A DNA stretch of 64,000 nucleotides, taken from Streptomyces sp. NBC_00659. Its GTDB lineage: Bacteria; Actinomycetota; Actinomycetes; Streptomycetales; Streptomycetaceae. This document shows positions 56,542 to 64,000 of the stretch, piece by piece (the first letter of the stretch is position 1; each line of letters opens with the position of its first letter). The notes below the pieces were generated by a model. That model worked only from the letters and a program-made list of their open reading frames with translations. It was not told the origin of the DNA and did not search any database. The position numbers were made by a program, and so were the translations under genes. The stretch spans positions 930,001-994,000 of the forward strand of contig NZ_CP109031.1 in NCBI RefSeq assembly GCF_036226925.1, read 5' to 3'.

Positions 56542-57102
56542 ATGTCCGTACGCATCCTCGCCCTCGTCGGCAGCCTGCGCGCCGGTTCCCACAACCGTCA
56601 GCTCGCCGAGGCGGCCGTCAAGCTCGCCCCGGAGGGTGCCGAGGTCGAGCTCTTCGAGGGCCTGGCCGAGATCCCCTTCTACAACGAGGACATCGACGTC
56701 GAGGGCGCCGTGCCCGCCGCCGCCGCCCGGCTGCGCGCCGCGGCCGGCGAGGCCGACGCGTTCCTGCTCTTCTCGCCGGAGTACAACGGCACCATTCCGG
56801 CCGTCCTCAAGAACGCCATCGACTGGCTGTCGCGTCCGTACGGCGCCGGCGCCTTCAGCGGCAAGCCGGTCGTCGTGGCCGGCACCGCGTACGGCCAGTT
56901 CGGCGGCGTCTGGGCGCAGGACGAGGCCCGCAAGGCCGTGGGCATCGCCGGCGGCACCGTGCTGGAGGACGTCAAGCTCTCCGTCCCCGGCTCCGTGGTC
57001 CGCTTCGCCGAGACGCACCCCGTCGACGACGCCGAGGTCGCGGCGCAGCTCTCCGAGGTCCTGAACCGGCTGCACGGCCACGTCGGTGCGCCCGCTGCCT
57101 GA
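56542..57102 (+). CDS. NADPH-dependent FMN reductase
   Basis: The 186-residue flavodoxin-fold reductase has LVGSLRAGSHNRQLAEAA (about 8-25), the FMN phosphate loop, and FSPEYNGTIPAVLKNAIDWLSRP (about 77-99), the family signature. Relatives reduce quinones, chromate or azo dyes. ATG 56542 has GGGAG 8-12 nt upstream. Expression is likely under the divergent TetR, given the duplicated operator 45-94 bp upstream. A hairpin terminator follows its stop. Confidence 0.93.
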   Translation: MSVRILALVGSLRAGSHNRQLAEAAVKLAPEGAEVELFEGLAEIPFYNEDIDVEGAVPAAAARLRAAAGEADAFLLFSPEYNGTIPAVLKNAIDWLSRPYGAGAFSGKPVVVAGTAYGQFGGVWAQDEARKAVGIAGGTVLEDVKLSVPGSVVRFAETHPVDDAEVAAQLSEVLNRLHGHVGAPAA

Positions 57103-57115
57103 CAACTCCCTTGTG

Positions 57116-57142
57116 GGCCGGTCCGGTTGACCCGGACCGGCC
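57116..57142 (+). terminator. terminator of the FMN reductase gene
   Basis: An 11-bp perfect stem (57116-57126 with 57132-57142) and a 5-nt loop lie 13 bp after the stop codon. Confidence 0.8.
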
Positions 57143-57227
57143 TTCGGCATGTCGTCACTCGGTCACCGTTCGTCCCAAGATCGCCACGACTCTGGCGGAG
57201 CCTCACCCTCCGCGACAGGATGCCCGC

Positions 57228-57905
57228 ATGAAGAGCGATCTCTTTTCCAGTGACCACATCGTGCAGCCGGCCGTGGCGGCGGGCATGACCGTCCAGAACG
57301 CGAAGTCCATCAAGTACGCGGTCCAGGGCGAGATGTTCGCGCGCCAGGGCGCGATGGTCGCCTACCGGGGCAGCCTCCAGTTCGAGCGCAAGGGCCAGGG
57401 CGTGGGCGGCATGCTCAAGCGCGCTGTCACGGGTGAGGGACTTCCGCTGATGACCGTCCGCGGGCAGGGCGAGGCCTGGTTCGCGCACGAGGCACAGAAC
57501 TGTTTCATCGTGGGCATCGAACCCGGCGACGTGTTCACGGTCAACGGCCGCAACGTCCTGTGCTTCGACGCCTCGCTGTCGTACGAGATCAAGACCGTCA
57601 AGGGCGCGGGCATCACCGGCGGCGGTCTGTTCAACAGCGTCTTCACCGGTCACGGCAGCCTGGGGCTGATATGCGAGGGCAACCCGCTCGTCATCCCCGT
57701 CTCCCAGCAGCAGCCGGTGTTCGTCGACACCGACGCGGTCGTCGGCTGGACGGCGCATCTGCGCACCTCGCTGCACCGCTCGCAGTCGATCGGCTCGATG
57801 ATCCGCGGGGGTTCGGGCGAGGCGGTGCAGCTCAAGCTGGAGGGCGAGGGCCATGTGGTCGTACGTCCCAGTGAGGCGACGCCGCAGAAGACGCAGCAGC
57901 ACTGA
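57228..57905 (+). CDS. AIM24-family protein
   Basis: This is a 225-residue beta-rich soluble protein of the AIM24/TerB-associated family (PF01987-like), recognised by YAVQGEMFARQGAMVAYRGSL, GQGEAWFAHEAQNCFIVGI, GLGLICEGNPLVIPV-like turns and VDTDAVVGWTAHL. The fold is a double-stranded beta-prism; the biochemical function in bacteria is unknown. ATG 57228 has AGGA 8-11 nt upstream. The frame is open upstream through the FMN reductase, but that is a different phase of a coding gene. A convergent palindrome terminator lies 14 bp behind its stop. Confidence 0.88.
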   Translation: MKSDLFSSDHIVQPAVAAGMTVQNAKSIKYAVQGEMFARQGAMVAYRGSLQFERKGQGVGGMLKRAVTGEGLPLMTVRGQGEAWFAHEAQNCFIVGIEPGDVFTVNGRNVLCFDASLSYEIKTVKGAGITGGGLFNSVFTGHGSLGLICEGNPLVIPVSQQQPVFVDTDAVVGWTAHLRTSLHRSQSIGSMIRGGSGEAVQLKLEGEGHVVVRPSEATPQKTQQH

Positions 57906-57918
57906 ATCCGGGCAACGG

Positions 57919-57950
57919 CGAGGGGGCCCGCCGGCCGGCGGGCCCCCTCG
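57919..57950. terminator. bidirectional terminator, AIM24 / M4 protease
   Basis: A 32-bp perfect GC palindrome lies between the convergent AIM24 and M4 peptidase genes. Confidence 0.85.
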
Positions 57951-57972
57951 TGTCGTCTTCCGGAGCGGTCCG

Positions 57973-59760
57973 TCAGCGGCCGGCGGCCGGGGTGTTGGCG
58001 GCCGTGACGTTGACGGCGGCCCAGGCCGCGCCCACCGCCTTGTACTCGGCGCTGTTCGCGCCGTACATGTCGGCGGCGGCCTTCAGCGTGGCCTTGCGCG
58101 CGTCGTGGAAGTCGGTCGTGGAGACCATGTACCGGGTGAGCGCCCGGTAGAAGACGGCGGTGGCCTTGGTGCGGCCGATGCCGGTCACCCGGGAACCGTC
58201 GTACGTAGGCGAGTTGTACGCGACACCATTGATCGTCTTGCGGCCGCTGCCCTCGGCGAGCAGGTAGAACGCGTGCGAGGAGACGCCGGAGCCGGCGTGC
58301 ACCTCGGTGTCGTATGCGGCGGGCGACCAGTAGTCGACCGTCTCCTCCAGCACGTCGAGGGACGGGTGGTCGAGGCGCCGCAGGAACTTCTGGGCGAGGC
58401 CCAGCTTCTCCCCCACCAGGTAGTTCGGCGGGTTCTTCGGGTTGTTCGCCGAGAACTCGACGTTCGAGCCGAAGACGTCGGCGAGCGACTCGTTGAGGGA
58501 GCCCGCCTCGCCGTACTGGTTGCCGTCGTCGTCGACGCGGGTGGGTTCCAGGGCGGCGGTCGCGTCGACCACCCCGTGGGTCAGCTCGTGGCCGGTGACG
58601 TCGAGGACGACGAGGGGCTTCTTGAACACCTGGCCGTCACCGTCGCCGTACAGCATGCAGCCGCAGTACGAGTCCCAGAAGGCGTTGCCGACCTTGTTAC
58701 CGAAGTGGACCATCCCGCGGGCACCGGCGCTGTTGTTCTTGATGCCCTTGCGGCCGAAGGTCTTCTTGAAGAAGTCCAGGGTCTGGGCGATGCCGTACTG
58801 GGCGTCGACCGCGGCGCTGGTCCGGGCCGAGGTGGTACCCGTGCCCCACTTGTTGTCGCCGTCGGTGAACGCCTTGCCGCGCGCGAAGGACTCCAGTTCC
58901 TGGCCCTTGGCGTCCCGGGTCTCGGTGTTCCACCGGGTCGGGTCCTTGAGCAGATAACTGGTCCGCGCGGTGCGGGTGGTGGTCAGGGACACCTTGCCGG
59001 CGAACAGGGAGGCTCCGCTCCCCTTGGCCGTGGCCGGGTAGTGGCCCGCCGCGGCGACGCCCGTGAGGCCGGACAGCCCGGCGGTGGCGTCGGCCGCGAT
59101 ACCGGTCTGCGGGGTCGCACTCTGGCCGCGCTCGCGCAGCGTGGCGGCCAGGGTCGGCGATATGAACTCGTCGGTGTTCGGGGTGTTGCTGCGGATCCGG
59201 CCGGTACGGGCGTCCACGACGACCGTGCTCGACCCGCCGGCCTCCGTGGTGCCGCTGTCCATGACGAGCACCTGGTAGGCGAGGGCGGTTGCGCCGTCGC
59301 GGCCGTCCACGACGAGCCGGGCGGTGCCCGCGTCGCCCTTCGCCACGGCCTCGGCCTTCCGCTCCGCCTGCTCGGGCGTCAGCTCCGCCTCCACGGTGGA
59401 CGGCTCGACCACGTGATCGGCGGCCCGGGTCACACCCAGGTACTCGCCCCGCTTGCCGAGGTGGACGACCATGTCGCCGCCGAGGACCGGGAGGCCCCGG
59501 TGGGTGCGGACGAAGCGGACGTGGCTCTTTCCGTCCGGGTCGGTCATCACGTCCTTGGCCCGGAGGGTGTCCCCGTGGGTGACACCGGTGGCCGAGGCGT
59601 GCGCGAACGCCGCCGCCCTGGCGGCGGCCACCGGCGACGAGGCCGAAGTCGCCGCGCGGGCGGGCTCGTTCGGCGCGGAGGCGAAGGCGGGACCGGGGAG
59701 CGTGGCGGCCGTCGTCACGGCGACGGCGATCGCCACGCGGCGTATGTGGGGTCTACGCAC
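57973..59760 (-). CDS. secreted M4 thermolysin-like metalloprotease
   Basis: This is a 595-residue prepro-protease. The signal peptide is about residues 1-28 (ending GPAFA) and the FTP/PepSY propeptide spans about 30-220. The M4 domain carries HELTH (H391, E392, H395), third zinc ligand E424 in NESLAD, and catalytic His in VHAGSGVSSHAF. The loop between H395 and E424 is about 9 residues longer than in thermolysin (extra EPTRVDDDGN-like segment). It probably degrades extracellular protein. GTG 59760 has AAGGAA 5-6 nt upstream; a GTG at 59775 is less likely. It ends at a palindromic terminator shared with the AIM24 gene. Confidence 0.93.
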   Translation of the reverse strand: MRRPHIRRVAIAVAVTTAATLPGPAFASAPNEPARAATSASSPVAAARAAAFAHASATGVTHGDTLRAKDVMTDPDGKSHVRFVRTHRGLPVLGGDMVVHLGKRGEYLGVTRAADHVVEPSTVEAELTPEQAERKAEAVAKGDAGTARLVVDGRDGATALAYQVLVMDSGTTEAGGSSTVVVDARTGRIRSNTPNTDEFISPTLAATLRERGQSATPQTGIAADATAGLSGLTGVAAAGHYPATAKGSGASLFAGKVSLTTTRTARTSYLLKDPTRWNTETRDAKGQELESFARGKAFTDGDNKWGTGTTSARTSAAVDAQYGIAQTLDFFKKTFGRKGIKNNSAGARGMVHFGNKVGNAFWDSYCGCMLYGDGDGQVFKKPLVVLDVTGHELTHGVVDATAALEPTRVDDDGNQYGEAGSLNESLADVFGSNVEFSANNPKNPPNYLVGEKLGLAQKFLRRLDHPSLDVLEETVDYWSPAAYDTEVHAGSGVSSHAFYLLAEGSGRKTINGVAYNSPTYDGSRVTGIGRTKATAVFYRALTRYMVSTTDFHDARKATLKAAADMYGANSAEYKAVGAAWAAVNVTAANTPAAGR

Positions 59761-59989
59761 TGAGTTCCTTTGCACAGGGCGGCCGGTATTACCAACCGCC
59801 TTACGGCGCGGCGCCGTCGGGCACCGCGGGGGCTGTCGGGTCCCGGCCGGACAGATGTACGAGGGAACGAGGTGGTTGCCCGGCCCGGCCGATCAGCGTC
59901 CGTGTGTGACCGATGTCGCACGGACCCGGCCCCGGAGCGGACAGGGCGGGCGTGCGGGCTGAGAGGCGGGATCAGGGAACGCGGAGACC

Positions 59990-61057
59990 TCAGACGGTGC
60001 GGTCGGCGAGGGCGGACAGCACGGTACGGAGTTGCGCCGCGGGCTCCTGGGCCGACGGCACCCCGGCGAGGAGCGTGTCCGCCGCGGCCAGGTGACGGCG
60101 CGCGGCGCGCACGGCCTCCGCGCGGCCCCCGGCGCGCTCGACGAGGGCCGTCGCACGGCGGACTCCGGATTCACCCAAGACGGCTGAGGCCGCGAGGAGT
60201 TCTTCGAGTTCGCCGTACCCCGCTCCGCCGAGCGCCGCGAGCACCGGCAGGGTCTTCTTCCCCTGCCGCAGGTCACTGTGGACCGGCTTGCCGGTGACCG
60301 ACGGATCGCCCCAGATGCCCAGCACGTCGTCGGCGATCTGGAAGGCGACGCCGAGATGGCGGCCGGCGCGGTCCAGCACGGCCACGGTCCGGTCCGGCGC
60401 TCCGGCCAGCCGGGCGCCGAGTGCCAGCGCGCAGCCGAGCAGCGCACCGGTCTTGCGCTCGGCCATCACCTCGTACTCCCGTACCCCGACCGCGCCCGGC
60501 CCTGTCCAGGGCCGGGCGGCGAACAGCAGGTCATCGGCCTGGCCGCGGACCAGGTCACCGAGTGCGGAGGTCAACTGCCGTACGGCGGAACCTGCTTGGG
60601 GAGTGAGGGCGACGGTCTCGACGGCCAGCGCGAACAACGCGTCACCCGCCAGGACGGCGGGACCGGTGCCGTACGCCTTCCACACGGCCGGGCGCCCGCG
60701 GCGCAGCGGGTCACCGTCCATGATGTCGTCGTGGAGCAGCGAGAAGACGTGCACGAGCTCCACCGCGACAGCCCCCGGCACACCGGCCTCGGCCGGGCCG
60801 GAGACGAGTTCCGCCCCGAGGACGGCCAGCGCCTGGCGCACCCCTTTGCCCTGGCTGTGGTCGGCGGGGGCGCCGCCGACCTCGCAGCGGCCGAGCGCGT
60901 ACCGGGCCATCTCGGCCACCCACGGGTGCAGCGTGCCGATCGCCTCCGACAGTGCGGGAGCGGCGAGTTCGCGGCACCGGCGCAGCACCTGCGCGGCGGC
61001 GGGCGGCGGCGCGGGCAGCGCCGGGACGGTCGAACGGTCGAGGGCGGTGGACGTCAT
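59990..61057 (-). CDS. polyprenyl diphosphate synthase
   Basis: This is a 355-residue trans-isoprenyl diphosphate synthase. The first Asp-rich motif is LLHDDIMDGDPLRRGRPAVW (DDxxD, about 107-111) and the second is QIADDVLGIWGD (about 250-258). HSDLRQGKKTLPVL follows with the conserved Lys. Residues just before the first motif (VHVFSLLHDD) have one bulky side chain, so product length (FPP or GGPP class) is uncertain. ATG 61057 overlaps the TPR gene stop (ATGA), giving translational coupling. No terpene cyclase or carotenoid gene is present in the window. Its product may be used elsewhere. Confidence 0.9.
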   Translation of the reverse strand: MTSTALDRSTVPALPAPPPAAAQVLRRCRELAAPALSEAIGTLHPWVAEMARYALGRCEVGGAPADHSQGKGVRQALAVLGAELVSGPAEAGVPGAVAVELVHVFSLLHDDIMDGDPLRRGRPAVWKAYGTGPAVLAGDALFALAVETVALTPQAGSAVRQLTSALGDLVRGQADDLLFAARPWTGPGAVGVREYEVMAERKTGALLGCALALGARLAGAPDRTVAVLDRAGRHLGVAFQIADDVLGIWGDPSVTGKPVHSDLRQGKKTLPVLAALGGAGYGELEELLAASAVLGESGVRRATALVERAGGRAEAVRAARRHLAAADTLLAGVPSAQEPAAQLRTVLSALADRTV

Positions 61058-62109
61058 CCCGCGGCCTCCGTCTCGTCGGTCCCGGTCGTCAACCCGAGCT
61101 CTGTCCGTGCTCGTTCGACCATCCGGTGGGCGTGCCGCAGTCCGATGCCCTCCAGCGTCACGGCCAACTCGTCGAGCTCGGCGGCGGTTTCGGCGCGGTC
61201 GCGGCCGAGGCGGGCGAGGGACTTGGCCAGCCCGAGACGGGACAGGGCCGTGCCGCGCGGCTCGCTCATCGCCTCGAACTCCGCCAGGGCGCCCGCATAC
61301 ACATCGCGGGCCGACTCGTAACGCCCGGCACGGTAGAGGACGTTGCCGCGCATCTTGTGGTTGTACGCGAGCGCGCCGGACAGCTTCATCGCGCGGCAGG
61401 AGACCTCGGCCTCGCTCAGCAGCTCCAGCGCGCGCTCCGTGTCCCCGTTGCGCACGGAGACGATGTCCGCGAGTCCCCGCAGCGCCCAGGCGTGACCGCG
61501 CCGGTCCTCGGCACGGGCGGCTATCCCGGCCGCCTCCTCGAACATCGTGTACGCGGTGTCGTAGGCGCCGGTGTTGCGGTGGATCTGGGCGATGCCCTCC
61601 AGGGCCCACACGGTGTGCCGGGCCTCGCCACGCTTGCGGGCCTCGGCCAGCAACTGCTCGTGCAGTTCCGTCACGGCCGCGTAGTCGCCCTGGATGCGGC
61701 CGGTCTCCGCCATTCCGGCCAGCGAGTAGCCGCGCACCACCACATCCCCCGCCTGGCCGCCGAGTTCGGCGGCCAGGCGCAGCAGCCGCCACGCCAGCGG
61801 GAACGCCCCGCGCTGGCGGGCCAGGGTGCCACCGCTCCACAGAGCCCACGCCATCGCGGCGCCGTCCCCGGCCTCCCGGGCGGTGCGGTAACTCGCCTTC
61901 CACGCCCGGTCTGCGTCCGTCACCTGCCCGAGCCGGCGGTGCGCCTCGGCGACCGCGAGGCCCGACCGGGCGGCCTCGGCGCGGGCGCCCGTACGCTCGG
62001 CGGCGCGCAGTTGCTCGGTACCCGCCGCGAGGACGTCGGTCAGCGAGGAGTTCACCGACAGGGTGGTCAAGGCGCCCTGGTATTCCGGGGCGAAGGCTTT
62101 GCCGTACAT
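61054..62109 (-). CDS. TPR protein coupled to the polyprenyl synthase
   Basis: The 351-residue helical protein is built of about 7 TPR-like repeats (AEAARSGLAVAEAHRRLGQVTDADRAWKAS, GDAAYTMFEEAAGIAARAEDRRGHAWALRGLADI and so on). There is no DNA-binding or signal segment. ATG 62109 has GGAAGGG 6-12 nt upstream; the upstream open frame to 62580 covers the GTATAC-rich leader and is not coding. It shares an ATGA overlap with the synthase, so the TPR protein may scaffold or regulate that enzyme. I know of no characterised pair. Confidence 0.75.
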   Translation of the reverse strand: MYGKAFAPEYQGALTTLSVNSSLTDVLAAGTEQLRAAERTGARAEAARSGLAVAEAHRRLGQVTDADRAWKASYRTAREAGDGAAMAWALWSGGTLARQRGAFPLAWRLLRLAAELGGQAGDVVVRGYSLAGMAETGRIQGDYAAVTELHEQLLAEARKRGEARHTVWALEGIAQIHRNTGAYDTAYTMFEEAAGIAARAEDRRGHAWALRGLADIVSVRNGDTERALELLSEAEVSCRAMKLSGALAYNHKMRGNVLYRAGRYESARDVYAGALAEFEAMSEPRGTALSRLGLAKSLARLGRDRAETAAELDELAVTLEGIGLRHAHRMVERARTELGLTTGTDETEAAG

Positions 62110-62464
62110 GAGTGCCCTTCCGTCCGCCCACCGTCCGTCCGCATACGGGCTCGGCCCGGTGGTGATGCTGTTCTCGACTCCTTCAAGGCGGTGACGTGCG
62201 GCGATCCAGCTATGCACACCATGTACACATGGCATGTATACATGGACTGTATACACCACGTGAATAGTGCGCTGATCCCTGTCCGTGAACTGATGCTTCA
62301 GGGAGGGCAGCGCGCCACGCGCCCGTTGCCGATCAAGACGGCGATCACGTCCAGGAGGTTGCCTGGCCGCCCCAAACACGTTGCACGGCGGCCCGAACCG
62401 GCCACAGGATGGCGGCAGCAGAGCCTCCCCCGCGGAAAGCAGGCCACCGTTGCCCCCAGCCCCG
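62110..62464. other. 355-bp divergent region with GTATAC-type repeats
   Basis: It separates the TPR gene (minus) from the APH-type kinase (plus). The notable content is a cluster of TGTAYA-type half-sites at 62213-62255, described separately. No gene was seen. Confidence 0.6.
62213..62255. promoter_or_regulatory. clustered TGTATACA-like operator sites
   Basis: The 12-bp palindrome CATGTATACATG (62233-62244) and the 8-bp palindrome TGTATACA (62248-62255) sit next to TGTACACA (62222-62229) and TGCACA (62213-62218). The cluster lies about 100-145 bp upstream of the TPR start and is AT-rich relative to its surroundings. This pattern suits a GntR- or TetR-family dimer, cooperatively bound. Confidence 0.6.
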
Positions 62465-63346
62465 ATGCACGCAGGTGAGACGCGGATCGACGGTTCGCTC
62501 GTACGGCGTCTGCTGGCCGGGCAGTTCCCCCGGTGGGCCCGACTCCCCCTGAAACGTGTGCAGTCGGCCGGTACCGTCAACGCCCTCTACCGTCTCGGCG
62601 ACGACATGGCCGTGCGCCTCCCGCGGGTCGCGGACGGCGCCGACGACGCGCTCAAGGAACACACGTGGCTACCGCGGCTCGCCCCGCTGCTCCCTTTCCC
62701 GGTCCCCGAGATCCTCGGCCTCGGCACCCCCGCCGCGGACTACCCGTGGCACTGGTCCGTGCTGCGCTGGCTCGACGGCGACCTCCCGGCGCCCGACGCC
62801 CTGACCGCCCCACGGGAACTCGCCGCCGATCTGGGGGCGTTCGTCACCGCTCTGCGCGGGATCGACCTGCCCGGCGGACCGCGCGCCTACCGCGGCACAC
62901 CACTGGCCGCGGTGGACGCCGAGACGCGCTCGGCGCTCGACGACCTCCGCGGCGCCATCGACACCGGAGCCGCGACGGCGGCATGGGAGGAAGCCCTGGC
63001 GGCACCGGCGTGGACGGGACCGCCGCGATGGCTCCACTCGGACCTGATGCCGATGAACCTCCTGGTCCGCGGAGGCCGGCTCGCGGCCGTCCTCGACTTC
63101 GGCACCCTCGGCACCGGCGATCCGGCCTGTGACTTCATCCCGGCCTGGAACCTCCTGCCCGCCGCCGCGAGGCCCGCCTTCCGGGACGCGGCCGGCGCCG
63201 ACGACGCCGGATGGGCACGGGGACGCGGCTGGGCCCTGTCCATGGCCCTCGCCCAACTCCCCTACTACCGCGTCACGAACCCGGTCATCGCGGGCAACGC
63301 CGAGCACGTGATCCGCGAAGTGCTGGCCGAACAGCGGGTTTCGTAG
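62465..63346 (+). CDS. APH-family kinase (antibiotic/choline kinase fold)
   Basis: This is a 293-residue phosphotransferase. The Brenner-type catalytic loop is WLHSDLMPMNLLV (about 189-201) and the metal-binding segment VLDFGTLGTGDPACDF (about 208-223). The N-lobe has AGTVNALYRLGDDMAVRLPR. It is annotated as aminoglycoside phosphotransferase-like by fold; the true substrate is unknown and resistance is not implied. ATG 62465 is used, but no ribosome-binding site is visible. An in-frame ATG at 62381 would extend it into the repeat-flanking region. Convergent with the XRE/MmyB gene. Confidence 0.85.
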   Translation: MHAGETRIDGSLVRRLLAGQFPRWARLPLKRVQSAGTVNALYRLGDDMAVRLPRVADGADDALKEHTWLPRLAPLLPFPVPEILGLGTPAADYPWHWSVLRWLDGDLPAPDALTAPRELAADLGAFVTALRGIDLPGGPRAYRGTPLAAVDAETRSALDDLRGAIDTGAATAAWEEALAAPAWTGPPRWLHSDLMPMNLLVRGGRLAAVLDFGTLGTGDPACDFIPAWNLLPAAARPAFRDAAGADDAGWARGRGWALSMALAQLPYYRVTNPVIAGNAEHVIREVLAEQRVS

Positions 63347-63362
63347 CCGCCGTCACGCGCGG

Positions 63363-64000
63363 TCACTCGACGAGGGCCTGCGTTCCGAGAACGCCGAGGA
63401 GCGCGACGCGCTCGGCGTCCTCCGTACCGGGCTCGGCCGTGTAGACCATGATCCGCAGGTCGCTGCCCGCGACGCTGAGCACATCGCAGTCCAGCGTCAC
63501 GGCTCCGACCTGGGGATGGTCGATGGTCTTGCGGGAGGCCTCGTGGCGGGCGACGGCTCCGGACTCCCACAGCTCCGCGAACCGCACGCTGTTCGCGCAC
63601 AGTTCCTCGATGAGCTGCCCGAGGCGCCGGTCCGTCGGGTACCGGCTCGCGGTCGCGCGCAGGTCGGCGGCGAGCGTCGCCTCGAAGGCGCGCCGCTCCC
63701 GGGGGGTGTGCCGTACCCGGCCGCCGGGGCCGACGAAGGCGCGCCACACACCGTTGCGTTCGTTGCCGCTCCACCCGGACGGATCACCCAGCAGCGCCGC
63801 GTACAGCGGATTGGCCAGCAGCAGGGTCCAGGCCGCGTCGTACACCGCCACGGGCGTCCCGCTGAGCCGGTCGAGCAGCCGGTGGACGCCGGGGGTGATG
63901 TGGGCCGGCACCATGCCCCGGCCCGGCGGCACCAGTCCGGCCACCTGGAAAAGGTGCTCGCGTTCGGCTCCGGACAGCCGCAGCGCCCGGCCCAGGGCCT
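63363..64000 (-). CDS. XRE/MmyB-type regulator, 5' end beyond the window
   Basis: The C-terminal part (about 212 residues visible) of a helix-turn-helix regulator with a MmyB-like ligand domain. The visible N-side reads ...REHLFQVAGLVPPGRGMVPAHITPGVHRLLDRLSGTPVAVYDAAWTLLLANPLYAALLG, a standard boundary between the XRE domain and the MmyB domain. The DNA-binding domain and start lie to the right of position 64000. MmyB-type regulators typically sense small hydrophobic ligands and sit beside a target enzyme gene. Here the only neighbour in the window is the convergent APH-type kinase. Confidence 0.85.
   Translation of the reverse strand, partial: ALGRALRLSGAEREHLFQVAGLVPPGRGMVPAHITPGVHRLLDRLSGTPVAVYDAAWTLLLANPLYAALLGDPSGWSGNERNGVWRAFVGPGGRVRHTPRERRAFEATLAADLRATASRYPTDRRLGQLIEELCANSVRFAELWESGAVARHEASRKTIDHPQVGAVTLDCDVLSVAGSDLRIMVYTAEPGTEDAERVALLGVLGTQALVE

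Noticed and set aside
59990..62109. Terpene biosynthetic cluster
   Set aside because: A polyprenyl synthase alone, without cyclase, P450 or carotenoid genes, does not make a cluster.
62465..63346. Aminoglycoside resistance gene
   Set aside because: The fold is shared by many kinases and nothing in the sequence or context shows the substrate.

Overview
The window is high-GC actinobacterial chromosome, almost certainly Streptomyces. Supporting signs are a short chaplin, DUF5753/DUF397 regulator pairs, an NsdA-like regulator, DUF6479, DUF5133 and DUF4360 proteins, a GlgE-TreS-maltokinase-GlgB cluster, frequent GTG starts and strongly GC-biased third codon positions. I found no tRNA, rRNA, CRISPR array, insertion sequence or prophage. 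About 56 protein genes are supported, many joined by 4-bp ATGA or GTGA overlaps.

Layout. 1-5.8 kb: surface and secreted proteins (chaplin, DUF4360), a MFS exporter coupled to an ArsR-like regulator with a perfect inverted-repeat operator, and membrane proteins. 6-16.2 kb: developmental-type regulation, with a Pro-rich RsbW-like ATPase overlapping a DUF6624 gene, an SDR, an NsdA-like TPR regulator divergent from an XRE(DUF5753)-DUF397 pair, a thymidylate-kinase-like protein with a degenerate P-loop, a DUF574 methyltransferase, a BBE-type flavoenzyme and a second, N-box-less ATPase. 16.3-23.7 kb: the glgE-treS-mak-glgB operon for alpha-glucan and trehalose metabolism. 23.8-39.3 kb: mixed metabolic and exporter genes (M1 peptidase, PIG-L deacetylase, Gfo/Idh dehydrogenase, ATP-dependent DNA ligase, MFS-methyltransferase pair, LysE/LysG pair, GAF-PAS-SpoIIE phosphatase, aldo/keto reductase, NudK-like Nudix, universal stress protein).

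39.4-54.5 kb is the most coherent accessory locus: a LacI regulator, a cytoplasmic GH3, a secreted TIM-barrel hydrolase with CBM32, a secreted DUF1996 protein, a Tat-exported GH55 exo-beta-1,3-glucanase and a secreted GH64 laminaripentaose-type beta-1,3-glucanase. A palindrome with core AGAGCGCTCT lies in front of lacI, GH3, DUF1996 and GH64, with a one-mismatch version in front of GH55. I read this as a beta-1,3-glucan (fungal wall, laminarin or callose) degradation regulon. The DUF1996 protein is its least understood member. A lipoprotein and a GntR / beta-barrel / GMC-oxidoreductase operon of unknown substrate are embedded in it.

54.5-64 kb: a sulfite-oxidase-like molybdoenzyme, a TetR/FMN-reductase divergent pair with duplicated operators, an AIM24 protein, a secreted M4 metalloprotease, a translationally coupled TPR / polyprenyl synthase operon behind a GTATAC-rich leader, an APH-type kinase and a truncated XRE/MmyB regulator at the right edge.

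Starts were chosen from Shine-Dalgarno spacing and family N-termini. Functions are family-level readings of the translated sequence. No database search was run.
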